Shown here: piece after piece, positions 54,651-64,000 of the stretch
How the letters are laid out: the number at the start of each line of letters is the position of its first letter
Position numbering within the stretch: position 1 is the first letter of the stretch
NCBI GenBank assembly: GCA_902597175.1
Contig: CACJWN010000006.1
Location: 1-64,000, forward strand
DNA length: 64,000 nucleotides
Source of the DNA: an uncultured Pelagibacteraceae bacterium
GTDB taxonomy: Bacteria; Pseudomonadota; Alphaproteobacteria; Pelagibacterales; Pelagibacteraceae
Direction of reading: 5' to 3'
The notes under the pieces: model-generated
Database searches by the model: none
What the model was told of the DNA's origin: nothing
Seen by the model: only the letters and a program-made list of their open reading frames with translations
Made by a program: the position numbers and the translations under genes

Positions 54651-55837
54651 TGAGCATAGTTTCCAATAGTTTAAAACGTATAAAACCGTCGCCTACAATA
54701 GCAGTTACCTCAAAAGCTAGGGAAATGAGAGCCGCTGGAAAGGATGTTATAGGTTTAGGGGCTGGAGAGCCTGATTTTGACACTCCAGATAATATTAAAG
54801 AAGCAGCGATAGAAGCGATTAAAAAAGGTGATACAAAATATACTGCAGTGGATGGAACCCCAGCTTTAAAAAAAGCTATCCAAGCAAAATTTTCTAGGGA
54901 AAATGATTTATCATACGAGCTTGATCAAATTTCAGTTGGAACTGGTGGAAAGCAAGTTTTATATAATGCTTTTATGGCAACCATTAATAAAGGTGATGAG
55001 GTAATTATTCCTGCCCCTTATTGGGTTTCTTACCCCGACATTGTTTTGTTAGCTGGGGGAAAACCCAAAATAATTAAGTGTGATGAAAAAAATAATTTTA
55101 AATTAACGCCAGAAAAATTAAAAAAAGCAGTCTCAAAGAAAACGAAGTGGATAATTATAAACTCGCCATCTAACCCTACAGGCTCTGGTTATACCAAAGA
55201 TGAGATAATAGCTTTATCGAAGATTTTAATAAAATATAAAAATTTATTTATTTTAAGCGATGATATTTACGAACATATTACTTATGATGGATTTAAATTT
55301 TTTACAATCGCTCAAATTGAAAAATTAAAAAGCAGAACATTAACCATGAATGGAGTGAGTAAATCTTACTCAATGACTGGTTGGAGAATAGGTTATGCTG
55401 CAGGTCCAAAAGAAATTATTAAAGCAATGGCTAAAATTCAATCCCAATCAACTAGTAATCCTACATCCATAAGTCAAGCAGCTGCGGTCGAGGCTTTAAA
55501 TGGAACACAAGACTTTATTTCAGAAAGATCAAATTCTTTTAAAGAGAGAAGAAATTTCGTTGTTGATAGTTTAAATAACATAAAAGGTATAAGTTGCTTA
55601 AGCCCTGAAGGAGCTTTTTATGTTTTTCCCAACTGTAAAAAATTACTAAACAAGAAAACAAAACTGAAAACTGATAAAGATTTTGTAGAAAAACTATTAG
55701 AAAAAGCTGAGGTAGCTGTGGTTCAAGGTTCTGCCTTTGGTTTAGATGGTTACTTTAGGATATCTTACGCTACCTCAATGGAAAATTTGAAGAAAGCAAT
55801 GAAAAGAATTAAAACTTTTTGTGATAACCTTAATTAG
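54650..55837 (+). CDS. aspC: Aspartate aminotransferase-type class I aminotransferase
   Basis: The 395-residue PLP enzyme of the I-gamma subgroup has IGLGAGEPDFDTPDNIKEAA at about 34-53 and VGTGGKQVLYNAF at about 99-111. SPSNPTGSGY carries the cofactor Asn, and NGVSKSYSMTGWRIGYAAGP (about 236-255) carries the PLP Lys and the following Arg. The C-terminal FRISYATS holds the substrate-carboxylate Arg. It probably transaminates aspartate/oxaloacetate, but the subgroup also includes prephenate aminotransferases. It overlaps the convergent trxB by eight bases. Confidence 0.91.
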   Translation: MSIVSNSLKRIKPSPTIAVTSKAREMRAAGKDVIGLGAGEPDFDTPDNIKEAAIEAIKKGDTKYTAVDGTPALKKAIQAKFSRENDLSYELDQISVGTGGKQVLYNAFMATINKGDEVIIPAPYWVSYPDIVLLAGGKPKIIKCDEKNNFKLTPEKLKKAVSKKTKWIIINSPSNPTGSGYTKDEIIALSKILIKYKNLFILSDDIYEHITYDGFKFFTIAQIEKLKSRTLTMNGVSKSYSMTGWRIGYAAGPKEIIKAMAKIQSQSTSNPTSISQAAAVEALNGTQDFISERSNSFKERRNFVVDSLNNIKGISCLSPEGAFYVFPNCKKLLNKKTKLKTDKDFVEKLLEKAEVAVVQGSAFGLDGYFRISYATSMENLKKAMKRIKTFCDNLN

Positions 55838-56780
55838 AATCAGATAGATATTTTTCAGCTTCTAGTGCCGACATACAACCCATTCCAGCAGCGGTAACAG
55901 CTTGTCTAAAAATTTTATCCTTCACATCTCCTGCAGCAAAAACTCCTGGAATATTAGTTTCAGTGGAGTCAGGCTTTGTAATTAAATACCCTTCTTTGTC
56001 CATTTTAAGTTGATCTTTAAATAAAGATGTAGCTGGATCATGTCCGATTGCAATAAACAAACCATCAACTTTAAGATCTTTAACTTTATTATCTTTCACA
56101 TTTTTTATTTTCAACGCATTAACAGTTTTTGGCTCTTTAGTGCCAATAACATCTTCAACTATTGTATCCCAAATAATCTCTATTTTTTTGTTTGATTTTA
56201 ATTTTGATTGAAGCATTTTTTCTGCCCTAAGTTCGTTTCTCCTATGTATTAAATAAACCTTTGAAGCAAATTTAGTTAGGAACATTGCTTCTTCAACAGC
56301 GGCATTTCCCCCACCAACAACAGCTACTTCTTTTTCTTTGAAGAAAAATCCATCACAAGTAGCGCATGCCGAAACTCCAAACCCTCTAAATTCTTGTTCA
56401 GATTTTAGATTTAACCATCTTGCTTGTGCTCCTGTAGAAATTATAAAACTATCTGCAGTGTATACCTGACCACTATCACCTGTTGCTGTAAAAGGTTTTT
56501 TTGTTAAATCAACTTTACTTATATGATCTTGAATCATCTCTGTACCCACAGCTTCTGCTTGACCTTTCATTTCGTCCATAAGCCATGGCCCCTGAATCAC
56601 TTTTGAGTATCCAGGGTAATTTTCAACATCAGTTGTAGTTGTTAGTTGTCCTCCCGGTTGAGAACCATGAACAAGTATCGGTTTAAGCATAGCTCTGGCC
56701 GCATAAATAGCTGCTGTATAGCCAGCAGGACCCGATCCAAGAATTAACACTTTTGTATGTTTTGTTAATTTATTATTCAT
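55830..56780 (-). CDS. trxB: Thioredoxin reductase
   Basis: The 316-residue flavoprotein reduces thioredoxin with NADPH. The FAD motif is ILGSGPAGYTAAIYAARA (about 13-30), and the redox-active CATC is in SACATCDGFFF (about 137-147). The NADPH motif is VVGGGNAAVEEA, and the C-terminal GVFAAGDVKDKIFRQAVTAAG follows. A GTG at 56822 gives a longer reading with an odd hydrophobic N-terminus that overlaps the divergent gene. The ATG at 56780 gives the usual length and is preferred. Confidence 0.96.
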   Translation of the reverse strand: MNNKLTKHTKVLILGSGPAGYTAAIYAARAMLKPILVHGSQPGGQLTTTTDVENYPGYSKVIQGPWLMDEMKGQAEAVGTEMIQDHISKVDLTKKPFTATGDSGQVYTADSFIISTGAQARWLNLKSEQEFRGFGVSACATCDGFFFKEKEVAVVGGGNAAVEEAMFLTKFASKVYLIHRRNELRAEKMLQSKLKSNKKIEIIWDTIVEDVIGTKEPKTVNALKIKNVKDNKVKDLKVDGLFIAIGHDPATSLFKDQLKMDKEGYLITKPDSTETNIPGVFAAGDVKDKIFRQAVTAAGMGCMSALEAEKYLSDSN

Positions 56781-56803
56781 AATGTAAAGGTATATAGTAA
56801 CTA

Positions 56804-57757
56804 ATGTTAGAATTAAAAGCACTTCTTTTAACGCAAGGGATGCACGGCATGGTTAGTCAAGTGGAGGGATTAGCTAAAGCTTTGGGCCTAAGTTATAAAC
56901 ACCAAAAAATTGAATTAAAATCTTTTTGGAATTTAATCCCTCCAAAAATTAGCCCAATATCAGAAAATTTGGTAAAAAATAAATTTGTGTGTGATTGCAA
57001 AGTAATTATATCTTGTGGAAGAAAAAGTGTAATACCATCAATAGCTTTGAAAAAAAGATTAGGTAATCAAATTTTCAATATTCACATACAAGATCCTAAA
57101 GTTTCTTTTGAACACTTTGACCTCATAGTGAGCCCTGAGCATGATCGTTTAAAGGGTGAAAATATAATTAGTACAACAGGTGCTATTCACTACCTAACAA
57201 AAAAAGAGATTAATGATAATTCAAAGTATCTAGGAATTGAAAAAGACAAAAGAAAAGAATTAGTAGCATTTATTATCGGAGGACCAAACAAATATTATAA
57301 TTATTCAGAAAAACAAATTCATGAACTTTTTAATAAAGTTAAAACATTATTTACTCCAGATAAATTTAAAATTATTGTAATTCCTTCTTACAGAACACCT
57401 GAAAATATTTTAAAAATAGCATTTAATACCTTTAGTATTAATCATCATGTTGTAAAAAATATTGATAAAAAAGCCTATCTTTCTGCACTAGCAATCTCAA
57501 ATTATATAGTTGTAACGTGCGACTCTACGTCGATGATTTCTGAAGCTGCAATGACTGGAAAACCTGTTTATATTGCTATGATGAAGTCTTTTAAGCCAAC
57601 GGGAAGATTCAAAAAATTTTATTCACAATTGAAAGATTTAGGTATAACAAGAGAACTAGAGGATAGAATTGAAAGTTGGAGTTATAATAGTTTAAATGAG
57701 GTAAACAGAATTGCTCCAATTGTAAAAGCAAAAATGAAAAAAAATGGAATTATTTAA
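56804..57757 (+). CDS. ELM1/DUF1022-family putative glycosyltransferase-like protein
   Basis: The 317-residue protein has an opening ALLLTQGMHGMVSQVEGLAKALGL (about 6-29) that matches the ELM1 family, named after a plant mitochondrial-fission factor but widespread in alphaproteobacteria. CKVIISCGRKSVIPSIALKK and FNIHIQDPKVSFEHFDLIV follow. VAFIIGGPNKYY and the late VVTCDSTSMISEAAMTGKPVYI look like the donor-binding half of a GT-B fold. A role in envelope sugar chemistry is plausible but unproven. It overlaps the 2-oxoglutarate oxygenase gene by 14 bases. Confidence 0.8.
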   Translation: MLELKALLLTQGMHGMVSQVEGLAKALGLSYKHQKIELKSFWNLIPPKISPISENLVKNKFVCDCKVIISCGRKSVIPSIALKKRLGNQIFNIHIQDPKVSFEHFDLIVSPEHDRLKGENIISTTGAIHYLTKKEINDNSKYLGIEKDKRKELVAFIIGGPNKYYNYSEKQIHELFNKVKTLFTPDKFKIIVIPSYRTPENILKIAFNTFSINHHVVKNIDKKAYLSALAISNYIVVTCDSTSMISEAAMTGKPVYIAMMKSFKPTGRFKKFYSQLKDLGITRELEDRIESWSYNSLNEVNRIAPIVKAKMKKNGII

Positions 57758-58409
57758 ATCATTAGAAAAAAGGACTAAATTATTTAGTGACCCTTTTAAA
57801 CATTTTGAAATCAACCAGCCATTGACTCAAAATGCTATTGATGAGATCTGTAGTGCAGAGATAGCTGATCCTAGAAAACAAAATTTAAATTATGATGGAA
57901 CAAGAGCTCTTGATGGAGGAGAGGGAGCCTTTCGAGCCGGGATTAAAGATGGAGGAAAAGCAAAAAAACTTCGATGTTATGTAACTAAAGAAAACTCTAA
58001 TAAATTTCCAAATTTAACAAAATTTATTGAAGAATTAAGATCACCTGAAGTTTATAAAAAAATTGGATCATTAATTGGAAAAGATTTAAGTAATTCTTAT
58101 GTAAGACTTGAAGTGATTTGTGACCGAGAAGGTTTTTGGCTTAAACCCCACTGTGATATTGAAGAAAAATTAATGTCTTCGATAGTTTTTGTTAATTTAC
58201 ACAACGAATCAGAAAATCTAGGAACTGATTTTTATGACAAAGAATTAAATAAAGTCAAAACTGTTCCTTACAAACATAATTACGGATATTTCTTCACAAG
58301 TGGACCAAACACTTGGCATGGAATGGAAAAAAAAGAGATCAAAAAAGAGAGAAGATGTATCCAAATAAACTACGTGACTTTCGAGACTGATTGGAAAGTA
58401 ATAAGTTAA
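57744..58409 (+). CDS. 2-oxoglutarate/Fe(II)-dependent oxygenase family protein
   Basis: The 221-residue protein shows an H-x-D pair in [12 protein letters not shown] (about 131-142). About 60 residues later [23 protein letters not shown] (about 191-213) provides the second His and an Arg for 2-oxoglutarate. This is the double-stranded beta-helix facial triad. SSIVFVNLH and [12 protein letters not shown] support the fold. The substrate is unknown; small-molecule or protein hydroxylation are both possible. It is tightly coupled to the ELM1-like gene and ends in a TTAA shared with the carB stop. Confidence 0.78.
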   Translation: MELFKSLEKRTKLFSDPFKHFEINQPLTQNAIDEICSAEIADPRKQNLNYDGTRALDGGEGAFRAGIKDGGKAKKLRCYVTKENSNKFPNLTKFIEELRSPEVYKKIGSLIGKDLSNSYVRLEVICDREGFWLKPHCDIEEKLMSSIVFVNLHNESENLGTDFYDKELNKVKTVPYKHNYGYFFTSGPNTWHGMEKKEIKKERRCIQINYVTFETDWKVIS

Positions 58410-61400
58410 ATATCTTGTAGTGAAGTTACACTTATATCTCTTAATTTTAGAGATTTTATCCCCTCCAAGCAAACTTTAGCCGTAGACATATTAGTGCAGT
58501 ATGGAACTTTGTTAGCTAGAGTGGCTCTTCTTAATGCAACAGCGTCGCTCAATTGGGTTTCACTATTTCCACCTCCTGTATTAATAACCAAAGCTATTTT
58601 TTTAGCATTTAGAATATCCACAATATGTGGGGAACCCTGATTTACTTTGTTTATTTTTTTACACTTAATTCCATGCCGATTTATATAATCAGCGGTACCT
58701 CCGGTTCCACATAGCTTAAAATTTAATTTAATTAATTGTTTTGCCAATTGTACACCCTCTTCTTTATGGCTATTTTTTAAAGAAATAAAGGCTAAGCCTT
58801 TTTTTGGAAGAGAATTCGAAGCTGCAATTTGACTTTTAGCAAATGCCATCCCAAAATTTTTATCAAATCCCATAACTTCACCTGTAGATTTCATTTCTGG
58901 TCCAAGCAAAAGATCACTATTTGGGAATTTATTGAATGGAAACACAGCTTCCTTTACTGCAAACATATCTTTCGTTTTACTTTTTAAGTTGAAATTAGAT
59001 AATTTTTCGCCAGCCATCACTCTAGAGGCTATCTTAGCAAGCGGTAAATTTTTAGCTTTTGAAACAAATGGAACGGTCCTACTTGCTCTTGGGTTTACTT
59101 CAATTACATAAATTTCATCTTTTTTAATTGCATATTGAACATTCATAAAACCTTTCACTTTAAGAGCTAATGCTAATTTTTTTGTTTGATTTTCAATTTC
59201 TTTAATCAAAAAAGATTTTATTGATACCGGAGGCAAGCTACATGCTGAGTCACCAGAGTGTATTCCAGCCTCTTCAATGTGTTGCATAATACCAGCCACA
59301 AAAACATTTGTTCCATCTGATATCGCATCAACGTCTACTTCTAAAGCATTATCAATAAATTTATCAATCAAGATAGGATTACTTTCAGCAACTTTAAATG
59401 CTTCCTTTACAAAATCTTTTAGTTGACCTTTTTCATAAACAATTTCCATTGCTCTTCCACCTAATACATAAGATGGCCTTACCATTAAAGGTAAACCAAT
59501 TTTGTCCGCAATCTTAATAGCTTGTGGAAAGGTTCTAGCTATTCCACTTTCAGCTTGTTTTAAATTAAGTTTATTTAGAAGATTTCTAAATCTATCTCTG
59601 TCCTCTGCTAGGTCAATCGAAGCATATTGCGTTCCTAAAATAGGAAGTTTATTTTCACTCAAAAATTTTGCTAGTTTAATAGGAGTTTGACCACCGAATT
59701 GAGTAATGACGCCTTTAACATTACCTTTTGATTTTTCTCTCCTAATAATATTAAAAACATATTCATCTATCAAAGGTTCAAAATACAATCTATCACTTGT
59801 ATCATAATCTGTTGATACGGTTTCTGGATTACAATTAACCATTATTGTTTCATATTTAGCCTCTTTGAGAGCAAAACTAGCTTGGCAACAGCAATAATCA
59901 AATTCGATACCCTGACCAATTCTATTAGGTCCTCCACCAAGTATTATAATTTTATTTTTATTAGATGGGTCAGCTTCACATTCTAAATTAGAGGAGAAAT
60001 TTCTTTGATAAGTAGAATACATATATGGAGTGAAAGATTTAAATTCTGCAGCACAAGTATCGACTTTTTTATAAACTGGTAAAACTTTTAAAGCAGTTCT
60101 TTTCTTTCTAATTATCGACTCTGAAGTATTCGTAAGTTCAGATAATTTTTTGTCTGAAAAACCTATCGACTTAATATAATTAAACTCATTGAAATTTTTA
60201 GGAAGACCTTTTTTCTTTATCTTAATTTCATTCTCTATGATTTCTTTTATTTGATTTAAAAACCAAGGATCAATTTTCGAAAGTTTATTTATATCCCTTA
60301 AATTTATTTTTTTTCTTATAGCCTCTCCAACAAGCAAAATCTTATTAGGAATATTTTCTTTAAGCTTATTTTTAATTTGTTTTGTGTTTAAATTAAATAT
60401 TTGGTCTAATCCTGAGAAACCTGTTTCTAAAGAAACTAAAGCTTTTTGAAGAGACTCTTTAAAATTTCTACCAATAGCCATTGCTTCTCCCACCGATTTC
60501 ATTGAAGTTCCTAAAACTGCAGCTGAAGATGAGAATTTTTCAAAAGTAAATCTTGGGATTTTAGTGACCACATAGTCTATTGTGGGCTCAAAAGAGGCAG
60601 GTGTAACTTTCGTAATTTCATTTTTTAATTCGTCTAACGTGTAACCTACAGCTAACTTTGCTGCTACCTTTGCAATTGGAAATCCTGTGGCTTTGGAAGC
60701 TAGCGCTGATGATCTTGAAACCCTAGGGTTCATCTCAATGATTACCATTCTTCCATTTTTCGGATTAATCGCAAATTGAACATTTGATCCCCCGGTTTCT
60801 ACACCAATTTTTCTTAAGCAAGCTATAGAGGCATTCCTCATAACTTGATACTCTTTGTCGGTTAAAGTTAGTGCTGGAGCAATAGTTACTGAGTCCCCAG
60901 TATGAATACCCATGGGATCTAAATTTTCTATTGAACAAATGATAATACAATTGTCATTTTTATCTCTGACAACTTCCATCTCAAATTCTTTCCAACCCTC
61001 TAAGCACTCTTCAACTAAGACTTGATTAACAGGTGACTCGTGAAGTCCATTTTTTATTATCTTATAAAAATCTTTTTTATTTTTTGCGATACCACCCCCC
61101 AAACCACCTAAAGTAAAAGCTGGTCTTATAATTGCTGGTAATCCAATTTGTTTTAATACCTTTGAAGATTGTTTAAAATTATTTACTATTTTTGATTTTG
61201 GAAGATCTAAACCAATCTCTATCATATTTTTTCTAAACTTTTTTCTATCTTCTGCGTTGGATATGGCTTTTGAATTAGCGCCTATAAGTTCAATTTTATA
61301 TTTTTTAAGAATTCCTTTTTTTTCTGCCTCCATAGCTAAATTTAAAGCAGTTTGACCACCCATGGTAGGCAAGATCGCATCAGGTTTTTCTTTGATAATA

Positions 61401-61630
61401 ATTTTTTCAAGAACTTCAATTGTAATAGGCTCAATATAAGTTTTATCAGCGATGTTTGGATCAGTCATAATTGTAGCTGGATTTGAATTTATGAGAATTA
61501 CTTTGAAACCTTCATCTTTTAAAGCTTTGCAAGCTTGAGTTCCTGAATAATCAAACTCACAAGCTTGCCCAATAATAATTGGTCCCGCACCCACAACCAA
61601 AATTTTTTTAATATCTTTTCTTTTTGGCAT
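58406..61630 (-). CDS. carB: Carbamoyl-phosphate synthase large subunit
   Basis: The 1074-residue protein has the full duplicated ATP-grasp architecture. Half 1 has [19 protein letters not shown] (about 12-30) and [14 protein letters not shown]. The oligomerisation domain lies at about 400-550. Half 2 has [19 protein letters not shown] and [17 protein letters not shown]. The C-terminal MGS-like allosteric domain begins near residue 940 (KGLAFISL). It makes carbamoyl phosphate for pyrimidines and arginine. It overlaps carA by 23 bases. Confidence 0.98.
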   Translation of the reverse strand: MPKRKDIKKILVVGAGPIIIGQACEFDYSGTQACKALKDEGFKVILINSNPATIMTDPNIADKTYIEPITIEVLEKIIIKEKPDAILPTMGGQTALNLAMEAEKKGILKKYKIELIGANSKAISNAEDRKKFRKNMIEIGLDLPKSKIVNNFKQSSKVLKQIGLPAIIRPAFTLGGLGGGIAKNKKDFYKIIKNGLHESPVNQVLVEECLEGWKEFEMEVVRDKNDNCIIICSIENLDPMGIHTGDSVTIAPALTLTDKEYQVMRNASIACLRKIGVETGGSNVQFAINPKNGRMVIIEMNPRVSRSSALASKATGFPIAKVAAKLAVGYTLDELKNEITKVTPASFEPTIDYVVTKIPRFTFEKFSSSAAVLGTSMKSVGEAMAIGRNFKESLQKALVSLETGFSGLDQIFNLNTKQIKNKLKENIPNKILLVGEAIRKKINLRDINKLSKIDPWFLNQIKEIIENEIKIKKKGLPKNFNEFNYIKSIGFSDKKLSELTNTSESIIRKKRTALKVLPVYKKVDTCAAEFKSFTPYMYSTYQRNFSSNLECEADPSNKNKIIILGGGPNRIGQGIEFDYCCCQASFALKEAKYETIMVNCNPETVSTDYDTSDRLYFEPLIDEYVFNIIRREKSKGNVKGVITQFGGQTPIKLAKFLSENKLPILGTQYASIDLAEDRDRFRNLLNKLNLKQAESGIARTFPQAIKIADKIGLPLMVRPSYVLGGRAMEIVYEKGQLKDFVKEAFKVAESNPILIDKFIDNALEVDVDAISDGTNVFVAGIMQHIEEAGIHSGDSACSLPPVSIKSFLIKEIENQTKKLALALKVKGFMNVQYAIKKDEIYVIEVNPRASRTVPFVSKAKNLPLAKIASRVMAGEKLSNFNLKSKTKDMFAVKEAVFPFNKFPNSDLLLGPEMKSTGEVMGFDKNFGMAFAKSQIAASNSLPKKGLAFISLKNSHKEEGVQLAKQLIKLNFKLCGTGGTADYINRHGIKCKKINKVNQGSPHIVDILNAKKIALVINTGGGNSETQLSDAVALRRATLANKVPYCTNMSTAKVCLEGIKSLKLRDISVTSLQDI

Positions 61631-62816
61631 TTTTTTTCATACTCTTTACAAATTTATCAAATAAATAAACACTATCTTGTGGACCAGGATTAGATTCTGG
61701 ATGATACTGAACTGAGAAAACAGGTTTATTTTTTAATTCGATACCCTCAATACTGTTATCAAATAAAGATTGGTGAGTAACTCTTATATTTTTAGGTAAA
61801 CCTTTTTTTACTACTTCAAAACCGTGATTCTGACTCGTTATCTCAACATTGCCCTCAATTAAATTTTTAACAGGATGGTTAGCCCCTCTATGTCCTAATT
61901 TCATTTTTTCAGTTTTTGCACCAAGTGCTAATGCTAGTATTTGGTGACCTAAACAGATTCCAAATAGTGGAAGCTTTTTTTTGATTAACTTTTGTATAGT
62001 TGAAATAGCATATTTCCCAGTTGCTGAAGGATCTCCAGGTCCATTAGATAAAAATATCCCATCAGGCTTGAGTCTTAAAATATCTTCTGTACTAGTTTTG
62101 CATGGCACAATTGTAACCTTACAATTAAAATCTGAAAAATATCTTAAAATATTTTTCTTAATCCCGTAATCTATTGCAACTACATGTAATAATTTTTTTT
62201 TATTTTTTAAATATCCATCCTCTTTTTTCCAGGTTTTGTAATCTTGCCACAAATAACTCTTTTTAGTAGTAACTTGTTTTGCTAAATCTAAGTTTTTAAG
62301 ACCACTCCATTTATTGGTTATTTTAATAAGTTTTTTTATATTCAATTTTTTTTTGTTGTAAAAAGATATCGTCCCCTTTGGAGCACCTTTATCTCTAATA
62401 AAATTTGTTAAATTTCTAGTATCAACTCCGGTTATTCCAACTATTTTATTCTTTTTTAACCATTGATCTAAATGTTTTAAAGATCTGTAATTTGATGGAT
62501 TAGTTATTTCTGTGTTTATTATTACTCCTTTAGCCCATATTTTGTCAGATTCGTGGTCCTCTTTATTAGTTCCTACATTTCCAACATGAGGAAACGTAAA
62601 ATTAATTATCTGATCAGCATAAGAAGGATCAGAAATTATTTCTTGATAACCAGTAATTGAAGTATTGAAACACACTTCACCTGTTGCAGTACCGTTATAT
62701 CCTAAACCTACACCTTTGAAAAACTTACCGTTTTGTAGAACTAAAATAGCAGTGGAGTCGATCTTATTAAGATTTTTTTTTGAGATTATATTTTGATCAA
62801 TCTTCTTCAAATACAA
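61608..62816 (-). CDS. carA: Carbamoyl-phosphate synthase small subunit
   Basis: The 402-residue glutaminase subunit has an N-terminal domain with [22 protein letters not shown] (in part, about 46-67) and a class I amidotransferase domain. The nucleophile Cys is in [17 protein letters not shown] (about 277-293), and His/Glu in [14 protein letters not shown] near residue 375. No ATG or GTG is available upstream of the conserved [11 protein letters not shown], so TTG at 62816 is the most plausible start. The nearby ATG at 62821 is out of frame. A promoter lies just upstream. Confidence 0.95.
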   Translation of the reverse strand: MYLKKIDQNIISKKNLNKIDSTAILVLQNGKFFKGVGLGYNGTATGEVCFNTSITGYQEIISDPSYADQIINFTFPHVGNVGTNKEDHESDKIWAKGVIINTEITNPSNYRSLKHLDQWLKKNKIVGITGVDTRNLTNFIRDKGAPKGTISFYNKKKLNIKKLIKITNKWSGLKNLDLAKQVTTKKSYLWQDYKTWKKEDGYLKNKKKLLHVVAIDYGIKKNILRYFSDFNCKVTIVPCKTSTEDILRLKPDGIFLSNGPGDPSATGKYAISTIQKLIKKKLPLFGICLGHQILALALGAKTEKMKLGHRGANHPVKNLIEGNVEITSQNHGFEVVKKGLPKNIRVTHQSLFDNSIEGIELKNKPVFSVQYHPESNPGPQDSVYLFDKFVKSMKKNAKKKRY

Positions 62817-62858
62817 CTCATGAGTTAAAGTAAAAAACTTATAAACATGATTTTGCGC

Positions 62859-62887
62859 AACATATGAAATAGAATTAAAATCGTCAA
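62859..62887 (-). promoter_or_regulatory. Candidate promoter of carAB
   Basis: The reverse strand reads TTGACG (62882-62887), 17 bases, then TATGTT (62859-62864). The predicted start near 62852 leaves a leader of about 36 bases before the carA TTG, the longest leader of any promoter proposed here. No attenuator hairpin was recognised in it. The whole carA/yqeY gap (62817-62935, 119 bases) is the longest non-coding stretch in the window. Confidence 0.5.
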
Positions 62888-62935
62888 GAAAGTTCTTTTT
62901 ATTTTGTATAAGAATTGTGATTAAAATATTTCATT

Positions 62936-63391
62936 ATGTCACTTAAAAAACTAATTGAAGAAAAGCTTAATGAAGCACTTAAATCAAAAGATAAAAAAAC
63001 TTACCCGACCTTAAGACTAATAGTTTCAGCTATAAAAGACGCAGAAATCGCAGGACGTTCAAAGGGTCAAAAAGACATCAAGGATGGAGACATCATCTCA
63101 TTACTTAAGAAGATGGTAAAACAAAGAAAAGAGTCGTGTGATGTTTACAAAAAAGCGGGGCGCACTGAGCTACTAGAGAGTGAAATTAATGAAATTGAAG
63201 TTATAAATAAATTTTTACCAAATCAATTAAGTGAGGAAGAAACAAAAAAAATATGCTTAGAAACTATTAAATCCGTAAATGCTACATCAATGAAAGATAT
63301 GGGAAAAATAATGGGTGTTTTAAAATCTAAACACGCAGATAGTTTAGATTTTTCTAAAGTAAGTTCAATTTTAAAAGGGTTATTAAACTAA
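62936..63391 (+). CDS. GatB/YqeY domain protein
   Basis: The 151-residue protein matches the YqeY family: LKKLIEEKLNEALKSKDKKTYPTLRLIVSAIKD, given in part (about 2-34), then LLKKMVKQRKESCDVYKKAGR (about 57-77) and FLPNQLSEEE. The C-terminal MGKIMGVLKSKHADSLDFSKVSSI region resembles the tRNA-binding tail of GatB. The family is thought to aid tRNA-dependent amidation, with no firm function. It sits two bases before dnaG, a neighbourhood I recall from other alphaproteobacteria. Confidence 0.9.
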   Translation: MSLKKLIEEKLNEALKSKDKKTYPTLRLIVSAIKDAEIAGRSKGQKDIKDGDIISLLKKMVKQRKESCDVYKKAGRTELLESEINEIEVINKFLPNQLSEEETKKICLETIKSVNATSMKDMGKIMGVLKSKHADSLDFSKVSSILKGLLN

Positions 63392-63393
63392 TC

Positions 63394-64000
63394 ATGAAAT
63401 ATCCAAAAGAATATCTTAATGAAATAAAATTAAGATTAAAAGTTTCACATGTGGTTGGAAAAACCGTTCAACTTAAAAAAAGAGGTAAAGAATTTGTTGG
63501 ACTTTCGCCATTTAAAAATGAAAAAACTCCATCTTTTACTGTAAATGATGATAAAGAATTTTATCATTGTTTTAGTACAGGTGAGCATGGAAATATATTT
63601 GATTTTTTGATGAAAACAAAATCAGTTGGCTTTGGAGAAGCAGTTAAAATTTTAGCTGCCGAGGCCGGTATGCAACCTTATAGATTTTCAAATTTCGATA
63701 AAAAAAAGGATTTAAGATTTCAAACATACAGACAAATTTTTAAAGATTACACCGATTTCGCAAGAAAACAATTGTTTCAAGCAAATAATCAAGAACCACT
63801 TAATTATTTATTAAAAAGAGGATTAAAGAAAAGCATTATTGAAGAATTTAAAATTGGATTTGTACCTTGGAAAAATAATTTCTATGAAGATTTGTTAAAA
63901 AAATATACCGAAGAGGAAATAAGCTTAACAGGTCTTTATTACAAAAGTGACAAAACTGAAAAATTTATTGATAGGTTCAACTCTAGAATAATTTTTCCTA
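63394..64000 (+). CDS. dnaG: DNA primase DnaG, 5' part cut by window edge, zinc motif decayed
   Basis: From ATG 63394 the frame is open to the window end (about 202 codons). The start MKYPKEYLNEIKLRLKVSHVV and EKTPSFTVNDDKEFYHCF are typical of the DnaG zinc-binding domain. The later KRGLKKSIIEEFKIGFVP and RFNSRIIFP belong to the start of the RNA polymerase domain. The usual ligands CPFH and C-x2-C appear as SPFK (38-41) and C-F-S-T (59-62), so only one of four is kept. It starts two bases after the YqeY gene; rpoD, often next, would lie beyond the window. Confidence 0.93.
   Translation, partial: MKYPKEYLNEIKLRLKVSHVVGKTVQLKKRGKEFVGLSPFKNEKTPSFTVNDDKEFYHCFSTGEHGNIFDFLMKTKSVGFGEAVKILAAEAGMQPYRFSNFDKKKDLRFQTYRQIFKDYTDFARKQLFQANNQEPLNYLLKRGLKKSIIEEFKIGFVPWKNNFYEDLLKKYTEEEISLTGLYYKSDKTEKFIDRFNSRIIFP

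Noticed and set aside
62817-62821. ATG at 62821 (reverse strand) as the carA start
   Set aside because: It is out of frame with carA and runs into a TGA within a few codons.
62817-62935. Riboswitch or attenuator before carAB
   Set aside because: The reverse-strand leader is about 36 bases, with no hairpin plus T-run and no short leader peptide.

Overview
The window is about 64 kb of very AT-rich (roughly 30% G+C by eye), extremely compact bacterial chromosome. The gene set points to a streamlined marine alphaproteobacterium of the SAR11/Pelagibacterales type. It has a cox operon ordered coxB-coxA-ctaB-small ORF-ctaG-coxC-surf1, petABC, the b and b' ATP synthase subunits, a CcrM-type GANTC methyltransferase, and carotenoid/retinal genes (crtI-crtB-crtY-blh) of the kind that supply proteorhodopsin. 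Assignment below that level is inference. No insertion sequence, prophage, CRISPR array, rRNA or toxin-antitoxin module was seen. The longest gap between genes is 119 bases, so no stretch over 300 bases lacks a gene.

Layout. 1-4.1 kb: partial ubiA, a DUF2721 membrane protein, and a minus-strand run (CDGSH protein, HAD-type haloacid dehalogenase, pirin, quinone oxidoreductase, DUF1289). 4.1-12.2 kb, plus strand: rsmE, the cytochrome aa3 oxidase operon including an unlisted 37-residue membrane ORF (8230-8343), then thrC and a peroxiredoxin. 12.2-24.7 kb, minus strand: one packed run read DUF721/DciA-like, dsbA-like, smc, atpI-atpB-atpE-atpF'-atpF, crtI-crtB-crtY-blh, ispH, thrB, rnhA. 24.7-31.8 kb: mutY, an FAD monooxygenase, ccrM, rnhB, a family-4-like uracil-DNA glycosylase, a TPR protein and ispE. 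31.8-38.5 kb: a secreted SHOCT-domain protein, tRNA-Gln(UUG), the CCA-adding enzyme, greA, hemF, trmL and petABC. 38.5-44.5 kb, minus strand: ychF, pth, rplY, prs, pgeF, a MidA-like methyltransferase and lgt. 44.5-49.5 kb: ubiK, a MarR/response regulator/histidine kinase trio, ilvE, a methyltransferase and pgsA. 49.5-58.4 kb: uvrC-folB-SDR-uvrB, an aspartate-type aminotransferase, trxB, an ELM1-like protein and a 2-oxoglutarate oxygenase. 58.4-64 kb: carB, carA, a GatB/YqeY protein and the 5' part of dnaG.

How the genes work together. Much of the window is the proton-motive-force machinery. The bc1 complex (petABC) and aa3 oxidase generate it, the F0 sector of ATP synthase uses it, and the retinal genes next to F0 would feed a light-driven pump encoded elsewhere. 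IspH and IspE supply the isoprenoid precursors for the carotenoids and for the prenyl chains of heme A (CtaB) and ubiquinone (UbiA, UbiK). HemF supplies heme. A second theme is genome maintenance: MutY, uracil-DNA glycosylase, UvrB/UvrC, RNase HI and HII, SMC, CcrM and DnaG.

The most notable observations are: an SMC protein with no visible hinge; four GANTC sites in 72 bases upstream of ccrM; back-to-back divergent start codons (ATGCAT at mutY/DUF721); ten convergent gene pairs that nearly all overlap at their stops; overlapping divergent promoters placed so that transcripts would be almost leaderless; a uracil-DNA glycosylase that has lost most iron-sulfur ligands; and a DnaG with a decayed zinc motif. 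I saw no complete new multi-gene system. Several of these features are probably lineage-wide streamlining traits.
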